Of a DNA stretch of 61,731 nucleotides, positions 26,552-34,812 are shown piece by piece; within the stretch, counting starts at the first letter, position 1, and each line of letters starts with the position of its first letter. Source of the DNA: CAKOSP01 sp964369625 (GTDB lineage Bacteria > Bacillota_I > Bacilli_A > RF39 > UBA660); NCBI GenBank assembly GCA_964369625.1, contig CAYJFC010000003.1:1-61731 (forward strand), in the 5' to 3' direction. The translations under genes and the position numbers were made by a program. The notes under the pieces were generated by a model, which had not been told where the DNA came from, made no database searches, and worked only from the letters and a program-made list of their open reading frames with translations.

Positions 26552-26983
26552 ATGAAAACATTTATGCAAAAAAAAGAAACTATTGAAAGAAAATGGTATG
26601 TAATTGATGCAGCTGGTAAACCACTTGGTAGAGTAGCTACTAAAGCGGCACATGTATTAAGAGGAAAACATAAACCTACTTATACTCCACACGTTGATTG
26701 CGGAGATCATGTAATTATTATTAATGCAGCACAAGTTAAATTAACTGGTAAAAAGTTAACTGATAAAGTTTACTATAACCATTCTGGTTTCCCAGGAGGA
26801 TTAAGAGAAAGAACTGCTGAAGTAATGATTGATAAGTATTCTGAAGAAATGATGGAAAGAGCTATTAAAGGAATGCTTCCTCATAATAGACTTGGAAGAG
26901 CTATGGCACTTAAGTTATTTGTTTATAGAGATGAAAATCACAAACAAATTGCTCAAAAACCTGAAGCTATGGAAATTGATTAG
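26552..26983 (+). CDS. rplM: 50S ribosomal protein L13
   Basis: 143 residues from ATG 26552 (RBS GAAAGGAA), with WYVIDAAGKPLGRVAT, HVDCGDHVIIINA, YYNHSGFPGG and RAIKGMLPHNRLGR, all L13 hallmarks. An in-frame upstream ATG at 26495 lies inside the leader and would add 19 residues not seen in L13. L13 binds 23S rRNA early in 50S assembly. First gene of the rplM-rpsI operon. Confidence 0.97.
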   Translation: MKTFMQKKETIERKWYVIDAAGKPLGRVATKAAHVLRGKHKPTYTPHVDCGDHVIIINAAQVKLTGKKLTDKVYYNHSGFPGGLRERTAEVMIDKYSEEMMERAIKGMLPHNRLGRAMALKLFVYRDENHKQIAQKPEAMEID

Positions 26984-26997
26984 GGAGGATTTTACAA

Positions 26998-27417
26998 ATG
27001 GCAAAAAAACAAACATGGTATGCAACTGGTAGAAGAAAATCATCTGTTGCAAAAGTTACACTAATAGGTGGAACAGGAAATATTACTGTTAATGGTAAAG
27101 ATGTAAATGAATACATGCCTTACGCAACATTAGTAATGGACTTAAAACAACCTTTAGTATTAACAAATAACGAAAATAGATTTGATATTGATATAGTTGT
27201 TGAAGGCGGAGGTTTTTCAGGACAAACTGGAGCTATTCGTTTAGGTATAACTAGAGCTTTAATGAAATTTGATGAAAACACTGATCAAACTAGAGAAGAT
27301 GCTTACAGAAAAGTTTTAAAAGCAGCTGGTTTTGTTACTAGAGATGCAAGAGTTAAAGAACGTAAAAAATATGGTCTTAAAAAAGCTCGTAGAGCACCGC
27401 AATTTTCAAAAAGATAA
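26998..27417 (+). CDS. rpsI: 30S ribosomal protein S9
   Basis: 139 residues with YATGRRKSSVAKV at the N-terminus, GGGFSGQTGAIRLGI, and the C-terminal tail RDARVKERKKYGLKKARRAPQFSKR that reaches the P-site tRNA. AGGGAGGA precedes the ATG. Standard partner of rplM. Confidence 0.97.
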   Translation: MAKKQTWYATGRRKSSVAKVTLIGGTGNITVNGKDVNEYMPYATLVMDLKQPLVLTNNENRFDIDIVVEGGGFSGQTGAIRLGITRALMKFDENTDQTREDAYRKVLKAAGFVTRDARVKERKKYGLKKARRAPQFSKR

Positions 27418-27436
27418 TAGATTATTGTGTTATTTT

Positions 27437-27463
27437 AAAAATTCGTTTTTACGAATTTTTTTT
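27437..27463 (+). terminator. Terminator of rplM-rpsI
   Basis: AAAAATTCGT (27437-27446), loop TTTT, ACGAATTTTT (27451-27460), then more T. Confidence 0.85.
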
Positions 27464-27478
27464 ATGTTCAAATATAAG

Positions 27479-27516
27479 AGTTAAAATGGTATATTTATCA
27501 GAATTTTAACTATAAT
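27479..27516 (+). promoter_or_regulatory. Inverted repeat overlapping a possible -10 box
   Basis: AGTTAAAAT (27479-27487) and ATTTTAACT (27503-27511) are perfect 9-bp arms separated by 15 bp. TATAAT at 27511-27516 overlaps the right arm by one base. It could be an operator for the gene at 27604. The rest of the interval to 27603 is AT-rich with a second partial palindrome near 27536-27561. Confidence 0.35.
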
Positions 27517-27603
27517 GGGATTTTTAAACACTGTTAAAAGTATTTAATACGTATTTTAATTTTTAATTTATATATAGTGATACATTAATGTTAGGAGAGA
27601 AGT

Positions 27604-28059
27604 ATGAAAAAAGCAGTAAAAATAACAATAGCATCTATTACAGGATTGTCAGTAATAGGAAGTATTATAAATCATAGTCAAGAAAATACAACATCAAATG
27701 AAACTAAAGAAGCAATAGTAACTGAAGAAATAAAAGTATGTGATGGGAAAATAATAACAACCGATTGCGAAATAGATGGAGTTTCATATGAACTTTATTT
27801 ATATCATCCCCCTATAGAGGAAATATCTCATACAGTTGATGTAATCAAAGGATATAATGAAGTAGTAACAGGGTACTGTACATTATGTAATGATGGAACT
27901 AGAAGTCCAACATGTTCTACTGGAAGCGGAACATGTAGTCATCATGGTGGAGTTAAACAGTGGAATGCTCCAATATATGAGTCAGTTCCATATTATGAAA
28001 CCATTACAGTAATAGATCAAGAGGCAAAAGCCGAGTGGTATGAAATGATTCCAAAATAA
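27604..28059 (+). CDS. Small secreted protein with DUF3761-like Cys/His motif
   Basis: 151 residues. An N-terminal hydrophobic segment (about residues 5-22) suggests export or anchoring. The central CDGKIITTDCEIDG holds a Cys pair. The stretch CTLCNDGTRSPTCSTGSGTC plus SHHGGV resembles the DUF3761 pattern (C.DGT...GTCSHHGGV) found in small secreted proteins. Function unknown; the Cys/His cluster could bind metal (inference). TTAGGAGAG precedes the ATG. Confidence 0.7.
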   Translation: MKKAVKITIASITGLSVIGSIINHSQENTTSNETKEAIVTEEIKVCDGKIITTDCEIDGVSYELYLYHPPIEEISHTVDVIKGYNEVVTGYCTLCNDGTRSPTCSTGSGTCSHHGGVKQWNAPIYESVPYYETITVIDQEAKAEWYEMIPK

Positions 28060-28096
28060 AATTTAGTATATCTATATATTATATTGGAGGTTAGAA

Positions 28097-28306
28097 ATGG
28101 AAAATTATGGAATATTAAATTTAATAAATGAAAATAGTGAAATATGTGCCTGAAAATTACTGAAAAATTTTGATATTACTCAGGCAACATTTGCTTATCA
28201 TATAAAATTACTAAAAGATTTTTATTTAGTTGATTGTTATAAAAAAGGAACATGCTTGTATTTAGTTATAGGATTAATGAATATCTGCCTAAAAATAATT
28301 TGCTGA
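28097..28306 (+). pseudogene. ArsR-family repressor remnant
   Basis: Reading from ATG 28097 (GGAGG 7 nt upstream) gives MENYGILNLINENSEICA, a TGA stop at 28151-28153, then KLLKNFDITQATFAYHIKLL and KDFYLVDCYKKGT. This is the ArsR winged-helix core (usually CVCxLLxxFxITQPTLSxHMKxL), and the TGA replaces the codon where family members carry Cys (TGT/TGC to TGA). The C-terminal part degenerates. TGA is a stop elsewhere in this window, so the gene is dead unless the base call is wrong. Confidence 0.75.
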
Positions 28307-28508
28307 TAAAAAAGTTATTGCAGAAGTAAAGTACGTAAATGATTAAATGAAGATGATGAATTAGGGTATTATGAGTGCACCTGCAATAGTTATAGATGAA
28401 AAAGTAGTTTCAACAGGAAATGCCTTAAATAAAAAAGAAATTGAAGATGTTTTAAAAAATAATGTTACTTTTGATGAATCATCTTGTAATTGTAATAGTT
28501 GTAAATAA
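28302..28508 (+). pseudogene. Thioredoxin-fold (MTH895/TM0996-like) remnant
   Basis: One frame from 28302 reads ADKKVIAEVKYVND, stop (28344), MKMMN, stop (28362), then GIMSAPAIVIDEKVVSTGNA and LNKKEIEDVLKN, ending with CNCNSCK and TAA at 28506-28508. The SAPAIVIDEKVVSTG block is the cis-Pro region of small thioredoxin-like proteins often encoded beside arsR. The N-terminal half with the usual CxxC is missing. Together with the arsR remnant it is a decayed metal/redox cassette. Confidence 0.72.
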
Positions 28509-28532
28509 AATACTGTAAATAGTATTTTTTTT
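28508..28532 (+). terminator. Terminator after the decayed cassette
   Basis: AAATACT (28508-28514), loop GTAAAT, AGTATTT (28521-28527), then T-run to 28532. Confidence 0.7.
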
Positions 28533-28538
28533 AACACA

Positions 28539-28544
28539 TATAAT
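28539..28544 (+). promoter_or_regulatory. -10 box five bases from the amidase start codon (leaderless)
   Basis: TATAAT at 28539-28544; the ATG at 28550 would be at about the +1 position. No RBS lies between. The -35 is weak because the preceding terminator occupies the region. Confidence 0.5.
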
Positions 28545-28549
28545 TAACT

Positions 28550-29194
28550 ATGGAAAAATATAATAGATTTATGTTAATGACTTTTATAGTATTAACACTA
28601 ATAATTAGTTTAACTAATGTGTCTGCTAGTTTACCTTTAAGTGGTAAAGTAATAATTGTTGATAGTGGTCATGGAGGAATTGATCCTGGTACTTTACATG
28701 ATAATATTTATGAAAAAGATATTAATTTAGCAGTATCTCTTTATTTAGAAAAAGAACTTTCTATTCTAGGCGCTAGTGTAATATTAACAAGATCTGGTGA
28801 TTATGATTTAAGTTCACCTAATACTACGTGGAGAAAAAGAAGTGATTTTGATAATAGAATAAACTTAATAAATAATAGTAATGCTGATTTATATTTATCT
28901 ATACATATGAATTATTTAAATGATTCATCATATAGTGGTGCACAAGTTTTTTATACATCTGAAAATGAAAACCTTGCAAATATAGTGCAAAGCTATATGA
29001 ATAAAAAACTAGATAGTGACCGCATAACAAAAATAATGCCTAATACTTATATGTATGAAAAAATAAATATTCCAGGTATTTTAATTGAGTGCGGATTCTT
29101 ATCAAATGAAAAAGAACGAGAATTATTAATTACTAAAGAATATCAAAAAAAATTAGCAAATATTATTGCTAATTCATTAATCAAATATTTTTAA
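28550..29194 (+). CDS. N-acetylmuramoyl-L-alanine amidase (Amidase_3)
   Basis: 214 residues. A signal peptide (residues about 8-27, ending SASLP) is followed by the zinc domain: VDSGHGGIDPGT (first His), EKDINLAVSLYLEKEL (Glu), LYLSIHMNYLNDS (second His) and IPGILIECGFLSNEKE (catalytic Glu). Length matches a bare catalytic domain (CwlD-like). It cleaves the bond between MurNAc and the stem peptide outside the cell. It looks leaderless. Its 3' end overlaps the convergent phospholipase-like gene by 4 bases. Confidence 0.9.
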   Translation: MEKYNRFMLMTFIVLTLIISLTNVSASLPLSGKVIIVDSGHGGIDPGTLHDNIYEKDINLAVSLYLEKELSILGASVILTRSGDYDLSSPNTTWRKRSDFDNRINLINNSNADLYLSIHMNYLNDSSYSGAQVFYTSENENLANIVQSYMNKKLDSDRITKIMPNTYMYEKINIPGILIECGFLSNEKERELLITKEYQKKLANIIANSLIKYF

Positions 29195-30171
29195 AATTCA
29201 AAATACCGTAGTTTTTTATTATTTTCGATTGGTAAACCAGTAATATAAGAGTTGTTTCCTATTAATTTAAGTAATTTGTCCAAATCCTCATTTTTTTGAA
29301 AATAGTTATGTATTGCATAAATTATTTCAGTAGATTTTTCTATAGCAATATCATACAATTCAAAAAAAGAATAATTGTATATAACGTTTTTATCACATGG
29401 ATGATTCCAGTTTAATTTTTTTAGATTAAATATATTAGGATTAATATATTTAATATTGGTATGATTATATTTAATATTACGCATAGATTTTGGCTTTATA
29501 TAATCATAGGTATTATAAATTAATTTTTTAATTCCATATTTACTCTGTAATACATGAGAAAATATATGTCTTTCATGAAGATAGCTTTTATTATAAATTT
29601 TTCCAAAATTATTAACATTAAATGTTTTAAAATATACTTCATCTATACATTTTATTAATTCATTTGGAAAAATTAATTTAGGAATTAAATTTTTAGTAAT
29701 ATTATAGTCTTTAAAACTTTTATTGGTTTTTTCTTCATATAAAAAAGCATCAATCATAAACTCCATTTCAGTATGCAGGCCATTATATTTATAAGTTTTG
29801 GGATTTTTTTTGCTAAATGCTCCTGTTTTATAGAAAATATATGGATGCATTACTGAGTCTAATATATAATGATTAACAGAACCATATAAATAAGCTAATA
29901 AATAAGAGTTATCTTTTAAATTATTTTTAGTAATATAATTAAGGATATTATTAAAATATAGATTTACATTAACTCTGTGTCCTAATTTTCCAACCGCTCT
30001 AATATTTTTTCCCTTAAATAACGAAAAAATATTATAATAAAATAAATTATCAAAGCTTTGGCTAAATATTTCATAATAGATATTATGTGTTGAAAATGTT
30101 TTTGTTATATCTTCTTTTAAATTATTATAAACATCTTTAGAAAATTTGTTGTGTGTATATATAGAAGGCAT
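29191..30171 (-). CDS. Zinc-dependent phospholipase C-like protein
   Basis: 326 residues. The N-terminal MPSIYTHNKFSKDV, then YLYGSVNHYILDSVMHPYIFY and GLHTEMEFMIDAFLY provide spaced His and Asp/Glu residues like the metal ligands of the PF00882 zinc-dependent PLC family. No signal peptide is visible, so this is the cytoplasmic type common in Bacillota rather than a secreted toxin. The substrate is unknown. GAGGTGA precedes the ATG. Confidence 0.75.
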   Translation of the reverse strand: MPSIYTHNKFSKDVYNNLKEDITKTFSTHNIYYEIFSQSFDNLFYYNIFSLFKGKNIRAVGKLGHRVNVNLYFNNILNYITKNNLKDNSYLLAYLYGSVNHYILDSVMHPYIFYKTGAFSKKNPKTYKYNGLHTEMEFMIDAFLYEEKTNKSFKDYNITKNLIPKLIFPNELIKCIDEVYFKTFNVNNFGKIYNKSYLHERHIFSHVLQSKYGIKKLIYNTYDYIKPKSMRNIKYNHTNIKYINPNIFNLKKLNWNHPCDKNVIYNYSFFELYDIAIEKSTEIIYAIHNYFQKNEDLDKLLKLIGNNSYITGLPIENNKKLRYFEF

Positions 30172-30267
30172 AGTTTCACCTCGTATAAATTATATCATTT
30201 TCACTTTTTGTTCACAATATTAATACATACAAATCATAAAAAAATTATATATTATATATGTGGTTTG

Positions 30268-30276
30268 TGATATAAT
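30268..30276 (+). promoter_or_regulatory. Extended -10 promoter of the abi-htrA-rdd operon
   Basis: TG-A-TATAAT at 30268-30276, about 25 nt before the GTG start at 30301. Confidence 0.6.
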
Positions 30277-30300
30277 GATTATGATAAAAAGGTGATAATA

Positions 30301-31233
30301 GTGAAAATAAAAACTTTTAAGTCATTAGATGAACAAATTGAATTATTAGCATCTAAAGATTTAGTAATAACGGATTATGATTTTGCAAGAAGAATGCTTT
30401 TAAGAGAAAATTATTTTTTTATAAGTGGATATCGAAGATTATTTTTAAAATCTTCGATAGATACAACATATATAAAGAATACAACATTTGAAGAACTATA
30501 TGCAATGTTTTCTTTTGATAGGCAACTTCGAAATATTATTTTTAAAAATATTCTTATATTTGAAAATAATTTAAAAAGTATACTTTCTTATACTGTAAGT
30601 AAAAATCATGGGTTTAAAGAAAATAATTATTTAAATGCTAAAAATTTTGTTAGAAATCCACAAAAACATGGACAAGTAAATGATTTGATAAAAAAAATGA
30701 AAAGACAAATTCATGTTAATGGTAAACAACATTCCGCAACTTCTCATTTCCTATATAAATATGGTTTTATCCCACTATGGGTGGTAGTTAAAGTACTATC
30801 ATTTGGAATAGTGGGAGAACTATATCAAGTATTGCAACCCCAAGATCAACAAGAAATAGGAGATTTATTTGGTGTTAATGCTGATAAACTAGTTTTATAT
30901 TTGCCAATCTTAGCTAATTATAGAAATTTGTGTGCTCATGAAGATGTATGCTTTGAGAATAAATCACAAAAAGTTATTGATGACACAATATATCATCATA
31001 ATCTATATATACCTAAGCATGAAGGAGAATATATAAAAGGAAAGAATGATTTATTTGCTTTAATAATCATTTTAAAACAAGTTTTAAGCGATAAGGATTT
31101 TCATTTATTAATGAATGAACTTAATTATGAAATAGATATTTTAGCAGGAAAATTAGAAGTTATAGGAATAGATAAAGTACTGGAAGATATGGGATTTCCA
31201 ACAAACTACAAAGAAATTATAAGGATGGATTAA
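30301..31233 (+). CDS. Abi_2 (AbiD/AbiF) family HEPN-type protein
   Basis: 310 residues. KSLDEQIELLASKDLVI, NYFFISGYRRLF, FSFDRQLRNIIFKNILIFENNLKS and the late motif LANYRNLCAHEDVCF fit Abi_2 (PF07751). RNLCAH is the RX4H-like HEPN ribonuclease motif. Relatives abort phage infection. The GTG start at 30301 has AGGTGAT upstream; in-frame GTG at 30292 overlaps that RBS. The stop is immediately followed by the htrA ATG, an odd partner for a defence gene, so a housekeeping role is also possible. Confidence 0.82.
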   Translation: MKIKTFKSLDEQIELLASKDLVITDYDFARRMLLRENYFFISGYRRLFLKSSIDTTYIKNTTFEELYAMFSFDRQLRNIIFKNILIFENNLKSILSYTVSKNHGFKENNYLNAKNFVRNPQKHGQVNDLIKKMKRQIHVNGKQHSATSHFLYKYGFIPLWVVVKVLSFGIVGELYQVLQPQDQQEIGDLFGVNADKLVLYLPILANYRNLCAHEDVCFENKSQKVIDDTIYHHNLYIPKHEGEYIKGKNDLFALIIILKQVLSDKDFHLLMNELNYEIDILAGKLEVIGIDKVLEDMGFPTNYKEIIRMD

Positions 31234-32340
31234 ATGAATAATAAAAAAAATATAATAACAGGAATAATAGTATTTTTACTGGGAGCAGCTCTTATGTATG
31301 GAATGATATATTTTTTCCCGCAGCAATTTAGTGAAGTAATTACTAAAACAGAGAAAGATGTAACTGTTACAGATGAAGGTATATCAGATGCAGTTGATAA
31401 AATATATGATGCAGTAGTGGTAGTAGGAACATATTCTAATGATAATCAAATATCATCTGGAACTGGTTTTGTATATGAAGTAAAAGATGGTAAAGCATAT
31501 ATTTTAACCAATGAACATGTTATAAATGGTGGTAATAAGATCACAGTTACATTAACTAATGGAGAAGTATATGAAACTGAAATTATTGGTTCTAATGAAC
31601 TTGATGATATAGCAGTGTTAGCTATAGATGAAGAATATATTTTGAAAGTAGCTTCTTTAGGAAGTAGCGAAGATTTAGAAATAGGAGACACATCATTTGC
31701 AGTAGGTGCTCCGCTAGATAGCGCTTTTTCTTGGACGGTTACTAGGGGTATAATATCAGGAAAAGATAGACTAGTTGAAGTAGAAGCAGATAATCAAACT
31801 TCTCCTTCATACATTATGAATGTAATGCAAACAGATGCTGCTATCAATAGTGGTAACAGTGGAGGTCCACTTTGTAACTCTAATGGGGAAGTTATAGGAA
31901 TTACAACTTTAAAATTAGCTAGTGAAGGTGTTGAAGGAATGGGTTTTGCTATTCCAATTGAAGAAGCGATAAAAACAGCAGAAGAAATTATGAATGGTGA
32001 AACAACTTCACAACCATATTTAGGGGTAGCGATGCTTGACTATGCATCTGCATATGCTTCAGCAAGTTATAATAACTTTAAAAATATTTTTATAGATAAT
32101 GATTTAAATAGTGGTATAATAATTACTGAAGTCGTTGAATCTTCAGCAGCAGATAACGCTGGATTAAAAGTTAATGATATAATAACTCATATTGATGGAG
32201 TTAATGTATCTACTATAGCGTATTTTAAATATGAATTATATAAAAATAATGTAGGAGATAAAGTTGATTTTACTATTGTAAGAGATGGTAAAACACAAAC
32301 TATTACTGTTACTTTAGGTTCAAGTCAACCAATGAGTTAG
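31234..32340 (+). CDS. HtrA/DegP-like serine protease with PDZ domain
   Basis: 368 residues. An N-terminal membrane segment (about residues 7-28) anchors the protein outside. The trypsin-like domain has the triad His in LTNEHVI, Asp in LDDIAVLAI and Ser in INSGNSGGPL. A PDZ domain follows (GIIITEVVESSAADNAGL, DIITHIDGVNV). HtrA degrades misfolded exported proteins. The ATG directly abuts the abi stop, so translation may be coupled. Confidence 0.93.
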   Translation: MNNKKNIITGIIVFLLGAALMYGMIYFFPQQFSEVITKTEKDVTVTDEGISDAVDKIYDAVVVVGTYSNDNQISSGTGFVYEVKDGKAYILTNEHVINGGNKITVTLTNGEVYETEIIGSNELDDIAVLAIDEEYILKVASLGSSEDLEIGDTSFAVGAPLDSAFSWTVTRGIISGKDRLVEVEADNQTSPSYIMNVMQTDAAINSGNSGGPLCNSNGEVIGITTLKLASEGVEGMGFAIPIEEAIKTAEEIMNGETTSQPYLGVAMLDYASAYASASYNNFKNIFIDNDLNSGIIITEVVESSAADNAGLKVNDIITHIDGVNVSTIAYFKYELYKNNVGDKVDFTIVRDGKTQTITVTLGSSQPMS

Positions 32341-32350
32341 GAGACAATTT

Positions 32351-32947
32351 ATGAAAAATTTAGCCTTTAAAAGATTAGGAGCATATGTTCTTGATATATT
32401 TATAATTACACTATTTGTATTATTATTAAATCAGTTATCATATTTAAATTGGACTTATGAAGATTATAGAATTGCATCTGAAGAATATACTGAGTTAATA
32501 GATAATTCAGAAGATTTAGCTTCGTTGCAAGAAACTGATGAATATAAAAAAGCAGTGTATGATTTATCAAAATATGGTCAGGTTTATATGATAGTAGATA
32601 TTATCGTTTATATAGGTTATTTTATATTTTTTCAATTTTATAATAAAGGACAAACACTTGGTAAAAAATTAATGAAAATAAAAGTTGTTAGTGAAGATAA
32701 TACAGATGTTACTTTAACTTCTATAATTATAAGAAGCATATTAATATATAGTATAATTATAACTACTGCCCTTGTTATTTTAATTAATATATTATCTATG
32801 GATACATATGTAAGTGTATCCGCTATTATAAATAATGCATTTACATTATTTACAACAGTAGTACTAATATCTGTGTTATTTAAAAAAGATGATCGTGGCA
32901 TTCATGATATGATCGCAAAAACAAAGGTTATAAAAGTAGAAAAGTAA
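32351..32947 (+). CDS. RDD family membrane protein
   Basis: 198 residues. The N-terminal FKRLGAYVLDIFII carries the R/D pattern, and GQTLGKKLMKIKVV is the second conserved block. There are about 4 membrane segments, with a charged insert between TM1 and TM2. Family function is unsettled; some members are linked to ion tolerance. AGGAGACA precedes the ATG 10 bases after htrA. A strong terminator follows. Confidence 0.85.
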   Translation: MKNLAFKRLGAYVLDIFIITLFVLLLNQLSYLNWTYEDYRIASEEYTELIDNSEDLASLQETDEYKKAVYDLSKYGQVYMIVDIIVYIGYFIFFQFYNKGQTLGKKLMKIKVVSEDNTDVTLTSIIIRSILIYSIIITTALVILINILSMDTYVSVSAIINNAFTLFTTVVLISVLFKKDDRGIHDMIAKTKVIKVEK

Positions 32948-32970
32948 AACTAGTTAATTACTAGTTTTTT
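32946..32970 (+). terminator. Terminator of the abi-htrA-rdd operon
   Basis: AAAACTAGT (32946-32954), loop TAATT, ACTAGTTTT (32960-32968) and a T-run. Confidence 0.85.
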
Positions 32971-33007
32971 ATTATTTTAAAAAAAATAGTCAGATAATCA
33001 TTTGTAG

Positions 33008-33036
33008 TTGTTGTATTTTAATTAATTTGTTATACT
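33008..33036 (+). promoter_or_regulatory. Promoter of the capA-like gene
   Basis: TTGTTG (33008-33013), 17 bp, TATACT (33031-33036). Confidence 0.6.
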
Positions 33037-33055
33037 TTTTATAGTGGTGAAATAT

Positions 33056-34363
33056 ATGAAATTAAAATTAAAACCGAAATTTAAAAAAACAATATTAACA
33101 ATAATTTTTATGTTTGTTGCTCTTATAATATATTCAATAGTAAATATAGATCAATTTGTTACAAAAGATACTTTTGTAACAAATGATGATATTGACTATT
33201 TAGAAAAAATAAGTAGTTACAATTTAGTTGGTATAGATATTGACTTTTTAATATGGATAGATGAAAATTATCAAGGAGCTCTTGAAAATTTAGATAAAAA
33301 AATAACAGAAGAAAACTATAATGAAGCTCAGTGGCATCAAGTAACAGGAAATTCATTAATAGTGTTAAAAGATTATTATACTGGATCTATAGAGAATACA
33401 AAAATTATTGAAAATGGAAATAGTATAACTTTTTTAGGAGATACATCACTTGCAGATAATTATTATGTTATGCAGGCTTACAATGAAAGAAATAAAGGTC
33501 TTGAAGGAATACTTTCTACAGAAATGATAGAATATTTAAATAACAGTAGTGTGTTAATAGCCAATAGTGAATTTGCATTTAGTAATGATCAAGAGCCAAT
33601 GGCAGGCAAGTATTATACTTTTTATGGAGACCCTTCAAATGTTCATTTATATGATTCGATGGGAGTAGATTTAGTAACACTTGCTAACAATCATATTTAT
33701 GATTACAACTCTGAAGGATTTCAAACTACACTAACAACATTTGATAGTGCAGGTATTCCAAGAATAGGAGCAGGCAATAATTTAGAAGAAGCATCAAAAG
33801 CATATTATTTTATAATAAATGGTTACAAAGTGTCGTTTATAAATGCAAATAGATCTGAAAAAATAATTTTAACTCCAGGGGCTACAGATACTAAAGAAGG
33901 TGTATTTAGATGTTATGAACCAGATGAGTTAATAAAAAGAATTGGGGAAGAAAAATTAGTAAGCGATATAGTAATTCCCATTATTCATTGGGGCCTTGAA
34001 GGATCTAATGATATTGAAGAAGTTTTACTTGAAACTGGAAAAGAGTATATTGATGCGGGAGCTGATGCTATTGTAGGTCATCATGCGCATGTACTACAAG
34101 GGATTGAATTTTACAATGGAAAACCAATTATATATAATATTGGTAACTTTATATTTGATAATTATAGTAGAGAACTAGGAGTAGTTACATTTAATGTAAA
34201 TGATGATAAAACCATGGAGTATATTTTTAATGCGGCATTACAAGAAGATGTATACACAGATTTTTTATATAATGAAGAAAAAGAAGAAGTCTTAAATGAT
34301 ATGAGGCAGTGGTCTATTAATACTACAATAGACAGTGATGGAAAATTTTATGAGGCAAATTAA
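33056..34363 (+). CDS. CapA-family (PGA_cap) metallophosphatase-like protein
   Basis: 435 residues. An N-terminal membrane segment (about residues 11-30) and a 110-residue unassigned region come first. The calcineurin-like CapA fold follows: ITFLGDTSLADNY, LVTLANNHIYDY, VIPIIHWGLEG, IVGHHAHVLQGIEFY and IIYNIGNFIFD. CapA in Bacillus supports poly-gamma-glutamate capsule export, but most family members sit alone as here. ATG 33056 has GTGGTGA just upstream; in-frame GTGs at 33044/33047 form that RBS. It is monocistronic. Confidence 0.88.
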   Translation: MKLKLKPKFKKTILTIIFMFVALIIYSIVNIDQFVTKDTFVTNDDIDYLEKISSYNLVGIDIDFLIWIDENYQGALENLDKKITEENYNEAQWHQVTGNSLIVLKDYYTGSIENTKIIENGNSITFLGDTSLADNYYVMQAYNERNKGLEGILSTEMIEYLNNSSVLIANSEFAFSNDQEPMAGKYYTFYGDPSNVHLYDSMGVDLVTLANNHIYDYNSEGFQTTLTTFDSAGIPRIGAGNNLEEASKAYYFIINGYKVSFINANRSEKIILTPGATDTKEGVFRCYEPDELIKRIGEEKLVSDIVIPIIHWGLEGSNDIEEVLLETGKEYIDAGADAIVGHHAHVLQGIEFYNGKPIIYNIGNFIFDNYSRELGVVTFNVNDDKTMEYIFNAALQEDVYTDFLYNEEKEEVLNDMRQWSINTTIDSDGKFYEAN

Positions 34364-34390
34364 AAAGAATTTACAAGAAATTCTTTTTTA
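34362..34390. terminator. Bidirectional terminator between convergent genes
   Basis: AAAAAGAATTT (34362-34372), loop ACAAG, AAATTCTTTTT (34378-34388). Confidence 0.85.
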
Positions 34391-34392
34391 AT

Positions 34393-34671
34393 TTATCTAG
34401 TTTTAGCTAAACTATTTAGATGATTTTGATGTAGCTCAGCACTGTAGTTTTCTCTAATTTGATTTATTGTAGCAATTTTTTTACTAGCACCTACTATAGA
34501 TGTTTGCATTAGAGCTAATATAAATTCACTATAAGTATCTTCATCAATTTCTTTTAATAAAGAGTTAGTGTGAACTTCTTTATAAATCTTTCTCCACTGC
34601 TCTACTGTTACACCGTTATTAAGATTATTAATGTGATGTAATATACTACTTTTAAATGTTGTTATATCCAT
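34393..34671 (-). CDS. Small protein of unknown function
   Basis: 92 residues, soluble and mostly helical by composition, with no motif I recognise (VEQWRKIYKEVHTNSL, EFILALMQTSIVGASKK). It has its own promoter (minus strand, 34694-34722), AAAGGGAAA before the ATG and a terminator after the stop, which together support a real gene. The size and lone position resemble small regulatory proteins, but nothing specific can be said. Confidence 0.6.
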   Translation of the reverse strand: MDITTFKSSILHHINNLNNGVTVEQWRKIYKEVHTNSLLKEIDEDTYSEFILALMQTSIVGASKKIATINQIRENYSAELHQNHLNSLAKTR

Positions 34672-34693
34672 ATTTTCCCTTTCATAGAAATAG

Positions 34694-34722
34694 ATTATAA
34701 CATACTAATATTTAATAAGCAA
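34694..34722 (-). promoter_or_regulatory. Promoter of the small unknown gene
   Basis: On the minus strand TTGCTT (34717-34722), 17 bp, TATAAT (34694-34699) with TG one base upstream. Confidence 0.75.
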
Positions 34723-34762
34723 GTAATATATTGTCGCATTTTGTCGAACTACATCGAAGCAG

Positions 34763-34791
34763 TTGTTTTATATATTTTGAAATGATATAAT
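34763..34791 (+). promoter_or_regulatory. Promoter of the membrane-protein gene
   Basis: TTGTTT (34763-34768), 17 bp, TATAAT (34786-34791) with TGA upstream. The ATG follows at 34813 after GTAGGTGT. Confidence 0.75.
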
Positions 34792-34812
34792 AAATTTAAA
34801 GTAGGTGTCCAT

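Noticed and set aside
28147..28160. TGA read as Trp or selenocysteine in the arsR-like frame
   Set aside because: TGA ends several well-supported genes here (walJ, rlmH, ftsX, ogt), Trp is TGG throughout, and no SECIS-like hairpin was evident just after it.
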